64,000 nt of DNA from Massilia norwichensis (lineage in GTDB: Bacteria > Pseudomonadota > Gammaproteobacteria > Burkholderiales > Burkholderiaceae_D): assembly GCF_024753245.1 (NCBI RefSeq), contig NZ_JANUGX010000002.1, positions 62,001-126,000 on the forward strand, in the 5' to 3' direction. The position numbers and the translations under genes are program-made. Shown here in pieces: positions 1 through 8,489 of the stretch (within the stretch, counting starts at the first letter, position 1; each line of letters begins with the position of its first letter). The notes below the pieces were generated by a model. It saw nothing but the letters and a program-made list of their open reading frames with translations, did not search any database and was not told the DNA's origin.

Positions 1-43
1 GGCAATCTTTTTGGGAGAAATAGCAGGAAGCATGGTGGGCTTT

Positions 44-1351
44 CTAAAGTTGGGAAGGGTCTGACGGCACGCGCTTCACCAGCAGCTGGTCGATCCGGTA
101 GTGGTCCACGTCCACGACCTCGAAACGCATGCCTTCGTACTCCACGCTGTCGGTCGGCTTGGGCACCTTGCGCAGCATGTACATCATGAAGCCGGCGGCG
201 GTTTCGTAGTTCTCCTCTTCCGGCAACGCTTTCAGGTCCAGCATGCGCTTCATGTCGGATGCCGGCGTGCTGCCGTCGACCAGCCAGGAGCCGTCGTCGC
301 GCTGCATGACCTGCTTGTCCTCATCCAGCGCGCCGCCCCAGTTGCCCATCACCGTCAGCATGATGTCGCTCAGCGTGATCACGCCCACCACCAGCGCGTA
401 TTCGTTGATGACCACCGCGAAGGTTTCCTTGGTCGCGCGGAAGCGGTCCAGCAGTTCCGACAGCGTCAGCGCGTCGGGCACGATCAGGGCCGTGCGGATA
501 CTCGACTCGTTGAGCTGGAACACCGACTGCTTGTTCAGCAGCCGCACCAGGATGTCGCGCGTGTCGACGTAGCCGATCACGCGGTCGATGACGCCGTCGC
601 ACACCGGGAACTTCGACAGCGGGTAGTTGGCGATCTTCTTGCGGATGCCGTCTTCGGTTTCGTCGAGGTTGAAGAACACCACGTTGTCGCGCATCGTCAT
701 GGCCGAGCTCACGCCGCGCGATTCGAGTTCGAACACGTTTTCGATGAAATGCTGCTCCTGCTTCTGCAGGACGCCGGCCTGGGCGCCGGCTTCGACGATG
801 GCCGAGATCTCGTCGAAGGTGATGCGGTCCTCGCGCGTGGTCTCGACGCCGAACAGGCGGAACAGCAGGTTCGCCACCAGGTTCAGGGCCCAGGAAAACG
901 GCCGGCACAGCCGGATGAAGATCTGGACCGGACCGATCATCGCCACCGCGATGCGCTCCGGGGCGATCATCGCCAGACGCTTGGGCATCAGGTCGGAAAA
1001 CAGGATGAACAGGATGGTGACGAACAGGAAGGACAGCGCAAAAGCGATGGTGTCGATGCCGGGGCCGCTGTAGAAGAAGGACAGCCATGCCGTGAAATAC
1101 GGGCGCAGCGCGCCTTCGCCCAGGATACCGCCGAGGATGGCGACGGTGTTCAGGCCGATCTGCGAGGCGGCGAAGAATTCGGCCGATTGCGCCTGCAATT
1201 GCATGACTTTCAGGGCGCGCTCGTCGCCGGCCTCGGCCAGCAGCTTGAGCTTGATCTTGCGCGCGCCGGCCAGCGAGATCTCCGTCAGCGACAGGAAGCC
1301 GGCGGCAAGCACGAGCAGCGCCAGCAGGGAGAGATGTTGGAACAGGTTCAC
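44..1351 (-). CDS. CorC/HlyC-type CNNM + CBS-domain membrane protein
   Basis: Inner-membrane protein of the hemolysin-C/CorC/CNNM family, linked in other bacteria to Mg2+/Co2+ efflux or resistance. About 435 residues from a GTG at 1351. The N-terminal CNNM (DUF21) domain (roughly residues 5-180) has four hydrophobic segments and an early SLTEISLA motif. A paired CBS module (about 200-330) follows, then a C-terminal CorC_HlyC domain with the typical YETAAGFMMYML region. The reading frame is open up to a GTG at 1402, but that would add 17 polar residues before the first membrane segment, which is atypical, so the inner GTG is preferred; neither has a strong ribosome binding site. The ion is not deducible. 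The 43 bases before the stop codon hold nothing recognisable. Confidence 0.88.
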   Translation of the reverse strand: MNLFQHLSLLALLVLAAGFLSLTEISLAGARKIKLKLLAEAGDERALKVMQLQAQSAEFFAASQIGLNTVAILGGILGEGALRPYFTAWLSFFYSGPGIDTIAFALSFLFVTILFILFSDLMPKRLAMIAPERIAVAMIGPVQIFIRLCRPFSWALNLVANLLFRLFGVETTREDRITFDEISAIVEAGAQAGVLQKQEQHFIENVFELESRGVSSAMTMRDNVVFFNLDETEDGIRKKIANYPLSKFPVCDGVIDRVIGYVDTRDILVRLLNKQSVFQLNESSIRTALIVPDALTLSELLDRFRATKETFAVVINEYALVVGVITLSDIMLTVMGNWGGALDEDKQVMQRDDGSWLVDGSTPASDMKRMLDLKALPEEENYETAAGFMMYMLRKVPKPTDSVEYEGMRFEVVDVDHYRIDQLLVKRVPSDPSQL

Positions 1352-1747
1352 GGTACACCCGGGATAAAGTTGTCGGTGCCCGCTCCCCCGGGAAGCGGAC
1401 ACTCTACTTTACCATCTTGCAGGAAGAACAAGGCAAGGCGGGTGCCGGCCGTGCCGGCGCCCAGCTGTGGTCTGCCTGTTCCAGCGGACCCCGCCTGCTA
1501 GGGTCCCGGATGCGGATTGTCGGGCAAGGAAGGGATGGCGCGCAGCAGGCAATCGAATGGGCATTGCATAACGCATCCTTTTGGTGCGTCCGAGGCAAAG
1601 CGTTTCTGCCACGCCACACCTTCTGAAAAATCCGTTAAGACAAGAACAAGTTTGCCCTTGTTTTGCGAAGGCATCAGCGAAAACTCACAAATTTCCACAC
1701 GGCAATATTTATAATGACGAGTTCATCTGGTCCATTAGAAATAAATC
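1352..1747. other. intergenic region between divergent genes
   Basis: About 395 bases without a convincing gene between the leftward CorC-type gene and the rightward chemoreceptor. It contains a GC-rich hairpin at 1440-1462 (arms GGGTGCCGGC / GCCGGCGCCC, 3-base loop, one wobble pair, no T-run), a short dyad AACAAG-N6-CTTGTT at 1645-1662 and a consensus -10 box close to the chemoreceptor. Short open frames here lack ribosome binding sites and look like high-GC noise. Confidence 0.5.
1710..1715 (+). promoter_or_regulatory. probable sigma-70 -10 box for the chemoreceptor gene
   Basis: A perfect TATAAT lies 32 bases before the ATG at 1748 in an AT-rich pocket. No good TTGACA-like -35 is seen at 16-18 bp spacing, so the promoter may be activator-dependent. 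I see no FliA-type chemotaxis promoter. Confidence 0.4.
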
Positions 1748-3355
1748 ATGAACATTAACAACATCAACATCCGGAAGCTGCTGCTGGCAGGTTTCGGCAT
1801 CGTCCTGGTCGCCATGGTTCTGCTGGTCAGCATCGGCATCGGCCAGATGAACAAGGCGGACGCGCTGACCAAGAAGCTGGCCGGCGAAAGCTTCCACCGC
1901 GCCTCCATGCTGCAGGAGTGGCAATCGATCATCGAGGTGAACGCGGCGCGCACGCTGGCGGCCATCAAGGTGGCCGATCCGATCGACGAAAAATTCTTCC
2001 TCGACGGTATCACCGAGTCTTCCAAGCGTTCCGACGTGCTGCACAAGGAGATCCAGGCCAGCATCGCCACCGATCCCGCCGCGCAGGCCCTGTTTGAAGC
2101 GGTCAATAAAGAGCGTAATGCCTACCGCGTGGCGCGCAAGACGGCGCTCGAAAAGAAGGCCTCCGGCGATGTCCAGGCGGTGCGCCGTTTCCTCGATACC
2201 GACATGGTGCCGCGCGTGAAAGCGTACACCGAGTCGCTGCGCGCGATGGTCAAATACCAGCAGGACGCGGTGGGCTCGGATGTGGTGCGCGTCGACCGTG
2301 AATTCCAGGACAGCCAGCGCATGCAGATCGGCCTCATGCTGCTGGCCCTGCTGGGCGGCGTTGGTTTCGCCTGGTGGATCGGCCGCCGCATCGCGATGCC
2401 GCTGGTGGAAGCGGTGTCGGTGGCGCAGACGGTCGCGCGTGGCGACCTGAGCAGCCGCATCGTCGCCCATGGCAGCAACGAGACCGGCGCCCTGATGGCC
2501 GCGCTGCGCGACATGAATACCAACCTGGTCGGCATCGTCAGCCAGGTGCGCGCGGGCACCGGCACCATCGTCGATGCCGCCAACCAGATCTCGGCCGGTA
2601 ACCTCGAGCTGTCTGCGCGCACCGAGCAGCAGGCCGGTTCGCTCGAAGAGACCGCATCGTCGATGGAAGAACTGACCTCGACCGTGCGCCAGAACGCCGA
2701 AAATGCGCGCGAAGCCAATGCGCTGGCCCAGGCGGCATCAACGGTCGCCAGCCGTGGCGGCGCCACCGTGGGCCGCGTGGTCGAAACGATGCAGGCCATC
2801 AGCGCATCGTCGGCCAAGATCGTCGACATCATCGGCGTCATCGACGGCATCGCTTTCCAGACCAATATCCTGGCGCTGAACGCGGCCGTCGAGGCGGCGC
2901 GCGCCGGCGAGCAGGGCCGCGGTTTCGCCGTGGTGGCGTCCGAGGTGCGCAGCCTGGCCCAGCGCTCGGCTGCGGCGGCCAAGGAGATCAAGGAACTGAT
3001 CGGCAACTCGGCCGGCAAGGTCGAAGAAGGCAGCCGCCTGGTGTCGGATGCCGGCGCGACGATGCATGAAATCGTCGACAGCATCGGCCGCGTGACCGCC
3101 ATCATGGCCGAGATCTCCTCGGCCAGCGCGGAGCAGTCGTCCGGCATCGAGCAGGTCAACCAGGCCGTGGCGCAGATGGACCAGGCGACCCAGCAGAACG
3201 CGGCCCTGGTCGAGGAAGCGGCCGCGGCATCGGACGCCATGCGCGAACAGGCCGAGGCGCTGGCCCAACTGGTGTCGACCTTCCGCTTCGACGAGCAGGC
3301 CGCGCAGCCGGCCGGCCGTGCCGTGCAGACGGCTCAGCTCCGACTGGCTGCCTGA
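1748..3355 (+). CDS. methyl-accepting chemotaxis protein
   Basis: Transmembrane chemoreceptor of 535 residues that would signal to CheA/CheW. Order of domains: first membrane helix (about 10-32), a periplasmic four-helix-bundle sensor of about 160 residues, second membrane helix (about 194-212, containing [18 protein letters not shown]), HAMP (about 213-270) and a long cytoplasmic signalling coiled coil. The highly conserved tip ([20 protein letters not shown]) lies around residues 365-385. No CheB/CheR tether pentapeptide is seen at the C-terminus (ends AQLRLAA). Stands alone, with no che genes nearby, so the ligand cannot be guessed. A second, broken receptor of the same general class lies at 42.5-44.0 kb. 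Confidence 0.95.
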   Translation: MNINNINIRKLLLAGFGIVLVAMVLLVSIGIGQMNKADALTKKLAGESFHRASMLQEWQSIIEVNAARTLAAIKVADPIDEKFFLDGITESSKRSDVLHKEIQASIATDPAAQALFEAVNKERNAYRVARKTALEKKASGDVQAVRRFLDTDMVPRVKAYTESLRAMVKYQQDAVGSDVVRVDREFQDSQRMQIGLMLLALLGGVGFAWWIGRRIAMPLVEAVSVAQTVARGDLSSRIVAHGSNETGALMAALRDMNTNLVGIVSQVRAGTGTIVDAANQISAGNLELSARTEQQAGSLEETASSMEELTSTVRQNAENAREANALAQAASTVASRGGATVGRVVETMQAISASSAKIVDIIGVIDGIAFQTNILALNAAVEAARAGEQGRGFAVVASEVRSLAQRSAAAAKEIKELIGNSAGKVEEGSRLVSDAGATMHEIVDSIGRVTAIMAEISSASAEQSSGIEQVNQAVAQMDQATQQNAALVEEAAAASDAMREQAEALAQLVSTFRFDEQAAQPAGRAVQTAQLRLAA

Positions 3356-3356
3356 G

Positions 3357-3566
3357 TCAGATCTTCCTGAGGGCCGAGGGCTTGTGCGCAGCCTCGGCCC
3401 CGGTCTCGTCGCTCACGACGAGGTACTCCGGATTCTCTTCCGACGCCGCCACGTGATGGCCCTTGATGTCGGTCGGCGCCGTCAGCTTCTTCTTGACGGT
3501 GCCGCGCACCGCGCCCTGCGCCGCGTGCCACTCCACCTTGTCGCCTGCCTTGAACGTCTGGGTCAT
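3357..3566 (-). CDS. DUF2945 (hypervirulence-associated, TUDOR-like) small protein
   Basis: A 69-residue protein starting MTQTFKAGDKVEWH and matching the DUF2945 family, small SH3/TUDOR-like proteins of unknown function found in many soil bacteria. The GDKVEW start, the G-x-V-x-K-K strand and the central YLV strand are the family pattern. The frame is open upstream to 3659, but a strong AAAGGAG lies just before the ATG at 3566, which fixes the start. It converges on the chemoreceptor, with one base between the two stop codons. Confidence 0.82.
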   Translation of the reverse strand: MTQTFKAGDKVEWHAAQGAVRGTVKKKLTAPTDIKGHHVAASEENPEYLVVSDETGAEAAHKPSALRKI

Positions 3567-3760
3567 GTCGGCTCCTTTGTCCTGGACAGCCATTGGAACA
3601 CAAGCCCGTGCCCGCCCCTGTTCCTTACCCGCCGGATACGTGACGCCAGCCGTTTGCAAGCTTGGCTATACTGAATTCAAACCATGATCGGCAGGCAAGC
3701 CGGGCATCCCGCGCGCACGCCGGTCCATCCTTCACGCTTCATAGACTGACAGGGGGTAAC

Positions 3761-4282
3761 ATGCAGACGACCTGGATTGTGTCGGCCAACGCGGGCCGCG
3801 CGAGGATTTTTTCGGAAGCCGATCCGGCGGAACCGCTGGAAGAAATCGAGGACATGGTCAGTACCGCCGCGCGCATGCGCACCTCGGACATCAATACCGA
3901 CGAGGTCGGACGGACGTCCGCAGCCGGCAGCAGCCACAACATCGGCGGCAACGAGGCGGCGGGCTTTGCCCATAACGCCAAGGCCGGCGCACCGAACAAG
4001 GCTTACCAGCCGGCGCAGACGCCGCAGGAACACGAAGCCGAGCAGTTCGTGAAAGACATCTCGAACTACCTGATGGAAGCACACCGCGAAGGCCGCTTCC
4101 AGCAGCTCGTGATCTCGGCCTCGCCGCAGTTCCTCGGCGCCCTGCGCATGTATCTGGATCCGCACATCAAGCCGCTGATCAAGCTCGAGGTCAACAAGGA
4201 CTACACGCACTCGAACGCGCAGCAGCTGCGTGAGCAGATCCACGAGCAGTTGCAGGCCCAGCGGGCGAACAGGCTGCAGTAA
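3761..4282 (+). CDS. host attachment family protein (Host_attach / bacterial eRF1-like)
   Basis: A 173-residue soluble protein of the family named for the Agrobacterium host-attachment protein, now grouped with archaeo-eukaryotic release-factor-like domains. Diagnostic features are the N-terminal strand TTWIVSANAGRARIF, a polar Gly/Ala-rich middle (about 60-100), and the second half with EHEAEQFVKDISNYL, LVISASPQFLGALR and the terminal KDYTH motif. The start at 3761 is preceded by AGGGGG; the frame is open upstream to 3662 without a ribosome binding site. The molecular role is not established, and an attachment role should not be assumed. Followed by a clear terminator. Confidence 0.88.
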   Translation: MQTTWIVSANAGRARIFSEADPAEPLEEIEDMVSTAARMRTSDINTDEVGRTSAAGSSHNIGGNEAAGFAHNAKAGAPNKAYQPAQTPQEHEAEQFVKDISNYLMEAHREGRFQQLVISASPQFLGALRMYLDPHIKPLIKLEVNKDYTHSNAQQLREQIHEQLQAQRANRLQ

Positions 4283-4305
4283 GTTTCCGCTTGTACCGAC
4301 GCCCG

Positions 4306-4331
4306 AACGCCAGCCGCGAGGCTGGCGTTTT
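4306..4331 (+). terminator. Rho-independent terminator
   Basis: Stem AACGCCAGC / GCTGGCGTT with a 6-base loop, followed by TTTT, 24 bases after the stop of the host-attachment gene. Confidence 0.85.
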
Positions 4332-4462
4332 ACGTGGAGCGCGGATAAGTTCAGCCAATCCGCACGCCTTTAAGTTTGTCTCAACCCAGCCTTACTCCTT
4401 GATGTGTGCTCAAACGCCTGGCCACACAATGACCCTACATCGAGTCGTCCGAGGAGGCTGCC

Positions 4463-4558
4463 ATGCCGACCGATCGCGTGCGCACCGTGCTGGTTATCCT
4501 GTTCCTGCTGGCGCTGTTCCTGGGTTCGCTTGCCGGCTGCGGCATTGGTGCCCCCTGA
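4463..4558 (+). CDS. 31-residue predicted lipoprotein
   Basis: ATG at 4463 follows GAGGAGG at good spacing and opens a 31-codon frame: a short basic head (MPTDRVRT), a hydrophobic core (VLVILFLLALFLGS) and a lipobox LAGC. The predicted mature peptide is only six residues (CGIGAP). The architecture recalls the tiny entericidin-type lipoproteins, but the sequence is too short for a family call. It sits alone between a terminator and the lipocalin gene, 51 bases before it, and could share a transcript with it. Confidence 0.55.
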   Translation: MPTDRVRTVLVILFLLALFLGSLAGCGIGAP

Positions 4559-4609
4559 ACCTGCTCGACGGCGCCGCTGCCGGCCCCGTCCTGCTAGGAT
4601 GGCGTTTCG

Positions 4610-5203
4610 ATGAGCAACCCGACGAACGCCATGCCTTTACCCGTTTCCCGCCTTGCCCTGATCGCCCTCGGCCTGCTCGGCGCCACCCTCACCGTGATGG
4701 CAGCCGCGCGCGAGCGCCAGGGCGATGCCGATCTCGAGCCGATCGCCTCGCTCGACGTGCCGCGCTACCTCGGCGCCTGGTACGAGATCGCCAGGTACCC
4801 GAACCGCTTCCAGAAACAGTGCGACAGCAACACGACCGCGCATTACAGCAAGCTCCCTGACGGCAGCCTGCAGGTGCTGAACCGCTGCCGCCGCGCCGAC
4901 GGACGCTACGAAGAAGTCGTCGGCCAGGCGCGTCAGATCGGCCCGGCCGACTCGCCGAAGCTGGAGGTGCGCTTCGCGCCCGGCTGGCTGTCCTTCCTGC
5001 CGATGGTATGGGGCGATTACTGGGTGATCGACCTCGACCCCGACTACCAGCTGGCGGCGGTCAGCGAGCCGAAGCGCGAATACCTGTGGATCCTGTCGCG
5101 CACGCCCACCGTGCCGCGCCAGACCCTGGCCGCCCTGCTCGACCGGCTCGAGCGCCAGGGCTTCGATACCGGCAAGCTGGAGATGACGAAACAGACACGT
5201 TGA
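4610..5203 (+). CDS. blc: bacterial lipocalin (Blc family)
   Basis: Lipocalin of 197 residues, a small beta-barrel that binds lipophilic molecules at the cell envelope. The first lipocalin block is explicit (YLGAWYEIARYPNRFQKQC, containing the invariant G-x-W), followed by the second block (GDYWVIDLDPDYQLAAVSEP) and the third (REYLWILSRTP). The N-terminus has a hydrophobic segment (LALIALGLLGATLTVMAAA), probably a signal peptide or anchor. No cysteine lipobox is seen, unlike Escherichia coli Blc. Start at 4610 or at the internal ATG 4631. Confidence 0.92.
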   Translation: MSNPTNAMPLPVSRLALIALGLLGATLTVMAAARERQGDADLEPIASLDVPRYLGAWYEIARYPNRFQKQCDSNTTAHYSKLPDGSLQVLNRCRRADGRYEEVVGQARQIGPADSPKLEVRFAPGWLSFLPMVWGDYWVIDLDPDYQLAAVSEPKREYLWILSRTPTVPRQTLAALLDRLERQGFDTGKLEMTKQTR

Positions 5204-5305
5204 CAACACCCGCGGCATGCATACGCGGCAAATGCTTGCCAAAGGTGGGTTATTTACGGAATAGTCTTATTTCATATTTGTAATTATTCCCTGAATAACG
5301 TTCGA

Positions 5306-6217
5306 ATGAAGCCGCCCTCGCGCGTGTCGCGCCTGTACGAAGTGATGGACCTGATGCTGGATTCGGTCGGTGACCCGCTGGCGCTGAAAAGCCTGGCGGC
5401 CTCGGCCAGCTATTCGTCTTTCCACTTCGACCGCATCTTCCGCGAGCTGACCGGCTTCTCGGCCGTCGAATACCAGAGAAAGCGCCGCCTGCGCCGCGCC
5501 GCGCATCTGCTGCGCCACGAGCCCGACGTACCGGTCGTGCGCATCGCCCAGGATTGCGGCTTCCCGTCCAACGCGGCCTTCGCCAAGGCCTTCAAGCAGC
5601 AATTCTCGATGTCGGCCAAGGCCTGGCGCGAAGGCGGCTGGCGCGACTACATGGACCAGCAGGTCGGGCGCGAAAGCGACGTCAGTTTCTTCGTGGCCGA
5701 ACCGGACAACCTGGCGGTGCTGCTGGCGCCCTACTGCCCGCCGGCGCCGGGCACGATCGCCGCGCGCATCGCCGTGCGCATGCTGCCGGCCGTCACGCTG
5801 CGCTACCAGCGCTTCTTCGGCCAGTCCGGCGCCGCGCTGTCGATCGCCTGCAACGACGTGATTCGCGAGCGCGAACGGCTCGATGCGGCGGCCGGCGCAA
5901 CAGCGGTGCGGCCCTGGTATGGGGTGTTCGATGAGGATCCCGGCTTTACGGGAGAGCGCGAATACTGCTACGACTTCGGCCATGCCGACGACGGCGGCAT
6001 GGACCTGGGCATGGGGCTGCGCGTGCTGCCGGCCGGCTGCTACGCCTGCCTGGACTTCCAGGGCGAATGGCCGCGCTTCCGCTCGATGTACGAGGACTGG
6101 CTCGATAAACAGTCGCTGTGGCGGCTGGACAGCACGCGGCCGCACATCCAGATGGTCGAGCGCAATGCCGAGGGCCGCTGGGGCGGCTGGCTCGCGCTCC
6201 CCATCAAGAAACGCTGA
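5306..6217 (+). CDS. AraC-family regulator with GyrI-like effector domain
   Basis: A 303-residue transcription factor. The AraC/XylS double helix-turn-helix is at the N-terminus (about residues 8-110, including SLAASASYSSFHFDRIFRE and VVRIAQDCGFPSNAAFAKAF), and a GyrI/SbmC-like ligand-binding domain fills the C-terminal half (about 150-300). This is the Rob/MarA-like layout in which the second domain binds a small hydrophobic effector. The ATG at 5306 lies in an AT-rich stretch that probably carries its promoter. It ends 10 bases before the convergent DUF2058 gene. The adjacent lipocalin is a plausible target, by position only. Confidence 0.88.
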   Translation: MKPPSRVSRLYEVMDLMLDSVGDPLALKSLAASASYSSFHFDRIFRELTGFSAVEYQRKRRLRRAAHLLRHEPDVPVVRIAQDCGFPSNAAFAKAFKQQFSMSAKAWREGGWRDYMDQQVGRESDVSFFVAEPDNLAVLLAPYCPPAPGTIAARIAVRMLPAVTLRYQRFFGQSGAALSIACNDVIRERERLDAAAGATAVRPWYGVFDEDPGFTGEREYCYDFGHADDGGMDLGMGLRVLPAGCYACLDFQGEWPRFRSMYEDWLDKQSLWRLDSTRPHIQMVERNAEGRWGGWLALPIKKR

Positions 6218-6227
6218 AGAGCGCGCT

Positions 6228-6767
6228 TTACCAGGTGAAGTCGTCCGGGATCTTGAAGTCCGCGTAGGGATCGTCTTCCTCGACCGCCTGCGGTGCGGCT
6301 TTCGTCACACGCACCACGATCTCGGGCGCGCGCTCGGCGATCTTGTCGGCGATCACGCGCGGCACCAGCTCGAAGCCGCCGCCATGACTGACGATGGCCA
6401 GGCGCCCCGCCACCAGGTGGTCGCGCACCTTCTCCGAAACGTGGATGCGCTCGATCCTGGTGCCGATCGTGAAGTTGTAGGGAATGTCGCCATTGCCCTT
6501 GGGCTGGCGGTTGGTCGTGACCATCTGCGCGATCTGGGCCGCGACGGCCTTCTGCGCCGCCGCCGCATCGCGCTGGGCGTTCAGCTCGCGCGCACGCTCG
6601 GCCTGCTTGCGCTGCATTTCCTGCGCCGCCAGCCGCGCCTCGTTTTCCTTCTTGTCGCCGGTGCGCAGCTCGATCTTGTGCTGCTTGCTCTTTTCCTGGT
6701 TGGCCAGCTTGACCTTTTTCTTGTCGACCAGGCCGGCCTTGAGCAGCTGCTCTTGCAGGGAAACCAT
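6228..6767 (-). CDS. DUF2058 family protein (YaiL-like)
   Basis: A 179-residue cytoplasmic protein with the DUF2058 signature: N-terminal MVSLQEQLLKAGLVDKKK, a highly charged Lys/Glu/Arg/Ala helix (about 20-85), then a compact domain containing PYNFTIGTRIERIHV and a terminal PDDFTW. The function is unknown; proteins of this family are often labelled nucleoprotein or polysaccharide/AMP-activating without proof. CGGAG precedes the ATG. It lies 38 bases after the esterase gene on the same strand and may be co-transcribed with it. Confidence 0.88.
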   Translation of the reverse strand: MVSLQEQLLKAGLVDKKKVKLANQEKSKQHKIELRTGDKKENEARLAAQEMQRKQAERARELNAQRDAAAAQKAVAAQIAQMVTTNRQPKGNGDIPYNFTIGTRIERIHVSEKVRDHLVAGRLAIVSHGGGFELVPRVIADKIAERAPEIVVRVTKAAPQAVEEDDPYADFKIPDDFTW

Positions 6768-6805
6768 CGTGTAACTCCGTTGTGTGAAGTCGCAAGGATA
6801 GCAAA

Positions 6806-8002
6806 TCACTGCTGAAGGAAGAAGCGCAACATCTCGCGCGATGCATTCGGTCCGGATGATGTTGCGTACGAACCCGCCGTGCTGCCGCCCGACCAGGCGT
6901 GCCCGGCGCCGTGCAGCAGCCAGTGCTCGGCCACCACCTGTCCGCTGGCGTCGCGCGCCACGCTGCGGGTGTACCCGTTGCCATTTTCCGCGGTTTCCTT
7001 CACGCCTGCGGCCTGCGCGAACTGCCCGTAAACCGCATCGCCGTTCGACGGGTGGACGGTGGCATCGCGGTCGCCGTGGAACACGATGGTCGGCACCTTG
7101 CGCGCGCTGGCTGCCGCCGCCGGCTTCTTGCGGGCGCCCTTCATCGCGTTCAGCGCCGACATCAGATCGTGCGCGGCGCCGACCGGCAGGCCGGAGTGGA
7201 CGCCGGCGGCGGCATACAGCTCGGGATAGCTGGCCGCCATCACCGCCGCCATGGCGCCGCCGGCCGACAGGCCTGCCACAAAGACGCGGTCGGCATCGCC
7301 GCCGTGCTCGCGCAGCACCTGCCGCGTCATGCCGGCGATCAGCGAAGGCTCGCCGGCGCCGCGCTGCTGGTGCGCGCCTTCGAACCAGTTCCAGCACTGC
7401 GAGTGGTTCGCATGGGCCGCCTGTTCCGGGTACAGCACCAGGCAGCCCTGCTCTTCGGCCAGCAGGTTCATCGTGGTGCCGGCCGCGAAGTCCACCGGAT
7501 TCTGTTTGCAGCCATGCAGCATCACGAGCAGTGGACGCGGTCCGCTTGCCGGCTTGCGCGGCACATACAGACGGTAGTTGCGGGTGCCGGCCTCGTTGCT
7601 GAAGCTGCCCTCCAGGAACTGGCCCGGGCCGTGCGTGGTGGCGTCGATGGCCTTGCTGCCGGCCGCGCCTTGGCCCGGCAAATTCGACGTGAAGCGCGCG
7701 ACCCAGTCCGGCATCGCCGTACCGGCGCCGGTATTGGTATCGGTGTTGGTGCCGTCGGGCTGCGCTGTCTGCCGGCGGAATTTTGCCGCCCAGGCCGGTG
7801 GCGGATTCAGGTCGACGAAGCTGGCGGCCTTGTCCTGCGCCGGGGCGGCGGGTCGTGCCGAGGCGGGCGATGCGGCACCGCCCATCAAGCCGGCCGCCGT
7901 CAAGGCTTCCTGGATGATCGCGGTGGCGGCCAGCGGGTCTTTGCCCTGGCTGGAACGGACTGCGCCGAGGATGTTCTCGACGAATTTTTCATAGGGTTTC
8001 AT
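6806..8002 (-). CDS. PHB-depolymerase-type esterase (LpqC/Esterase_phd)
   Basis: Alpha/beta-hydrolase of 398 residues in the PHB depolymerase/feruloyl esterase family. The first 140 residues are a low-complexity leader with phasin-like sequence (KFVENILGAVR). The catalytic domain begins near NYRLYVPRK and shows the oxyanion HGCKQ motif, the nucleophile elbow GLSAGGAM (Ser246), the acid in FHGDRDATV and the terminal His in GHAWSGG. No signal peptide is visible, so an intracellular substrate such as a polyhydroxyalkanoate oligomer is possible but unproven. AAGGAG precedes the ATG, and only 10 bases separate it from the CopG-type gene. Confidence 0.88.
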   Translation of the reverse strand: MKPYEKFVENILGAVRSSQGKDPLAATAIIQEALTAAGLMGGAASPASARPAAPAQDKAASFVDLNPPPAWAAKFRRQTAQPDGTNTDTNTGAGTAMPDWVARFTSNLPGQGAAGSKAIDATTHGPGQFLEGSFSNEAGTRNYRLYVPRKPASGPRPLLVMLHGCKQNPVDFAAGTTMNLLAEEQGCLVLYPEQAAHANHSQCWNWFEGAHQQRGAGEPSLIAGMTRQVLREHGGDADRVFVAGLSAGGAMAAVMAASYPELYAAAGVHSGLPVGAAHDLMSALNAMKGARKKPAAAASARKVPTIVFHGDRDATVHPSNGDAVYGQFAQAAGVKETAENGNGYTRSVARDASGQVVAEHWLLHGAGHAWSGGSTAGSYATSSGPNASREMLRFFLQQ

Positions 8003-8012
8003 GACCGGCTCC

Positions 8013-8429
8013 TTAGGATTCGATGCGGTCTGCGAGCGCCGCCTTGACGGCGTTCGAGGCTAAAAAGGCGCCCAGCACGTGGATCGAGGCGATCGCCTCG
8101 CGTGCCAGTTCGGGGGTGACGTCGTCGTCGATGGAAGCCAGGCCGAGCACGTGGATTTCGAGCCGTTCGCCCTGGGCGACCGTCTTTTCCAGCTCGGCTT
8201 TCGTGTAGCGCTGCAAGCCCATCACGTAGCGCTTGCGGATCACGGTCTGGCGGATCGCCTCGCCGTGCAGCTCCAGCTGCTTGCGGATCGCCATGCGCAC
8301 GAAGTCGGTGCGGTTGGTATAGAAGCCTTCTTCGACCAGCAGGTCCATCTGCGCGAGATCGACCAGGCCGAGGTTGATGGTCACCTTTTCGGTGTCCGGA
8401 AATTTGGGTTTGGCTTCGACAAGCTTCAT
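8013..8429 (-). CDS. CopG-type ribbon-helix-helix regulator
   Basis: A 138-residue protein whose N-terminal half fits a ribbon-helix-helix DNA-binding fold: strand KVTINLGLVDLAQMDLLVEEG, then NRTDFVRMAIRKQL. The C-terminal half (about 75-138) is a helical extension of unknown role. It heads a transcript with the esterase and is preceded by a concentric palindrome that overlaps its ribosome binding site, so autoregulation is likely. Regulation of the esterase follows from the operon layout. This is inference from fold pattern and context. Confidence 0.78.
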   Translation of the reverse strand: MKLVEAKPKFPDTEKVTINLGLVDLAQMDLLVEEGFYTNRTDFVRMAIRKQLELHGEAIRQTVIRKRYVMGLQRYTKAELEKTVAQGERLEIHVLGLASIDDDVTPELAREAIASIHVLGAFLASNAVKAALADRIES

Positions 8430-8431
8430 AT

Positions 8432-8475
8432 AAATACTCTCCTTATACTCCAGTTGGAGTATATACGGAGTATTT
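8432..8475. promoter_or_regulatory. concentric double palindrome, probable CopG-regulator operator
   Basis: Inner arms TATACTCCA / TGGAGTATA (8444-8452 and 8455-8463, 2-base centre) and outer arms AAATACTC / GAGTATTT (8432-8439 and 8468-8475) share exactly the same dyad axis. Each half therefore holds two ATACTC half-sites, the arrangement expected for cooperative ribbon-helix-helix dimers. The AAGGAG ribosome binding site of the gene starting at 8429 lies inside the element. Confidence 0.6.
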
Positions 8476-8489
8476 CAAGCCCTGCCTGC

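Noticed and set aside
4291..4860. 189-codon plus-strand frame before and across the lipocalin start
   Set aside because: It crosses the terminator and reads the lipocalin gene in a wrong frame; Arg/Pro-rich with no support.
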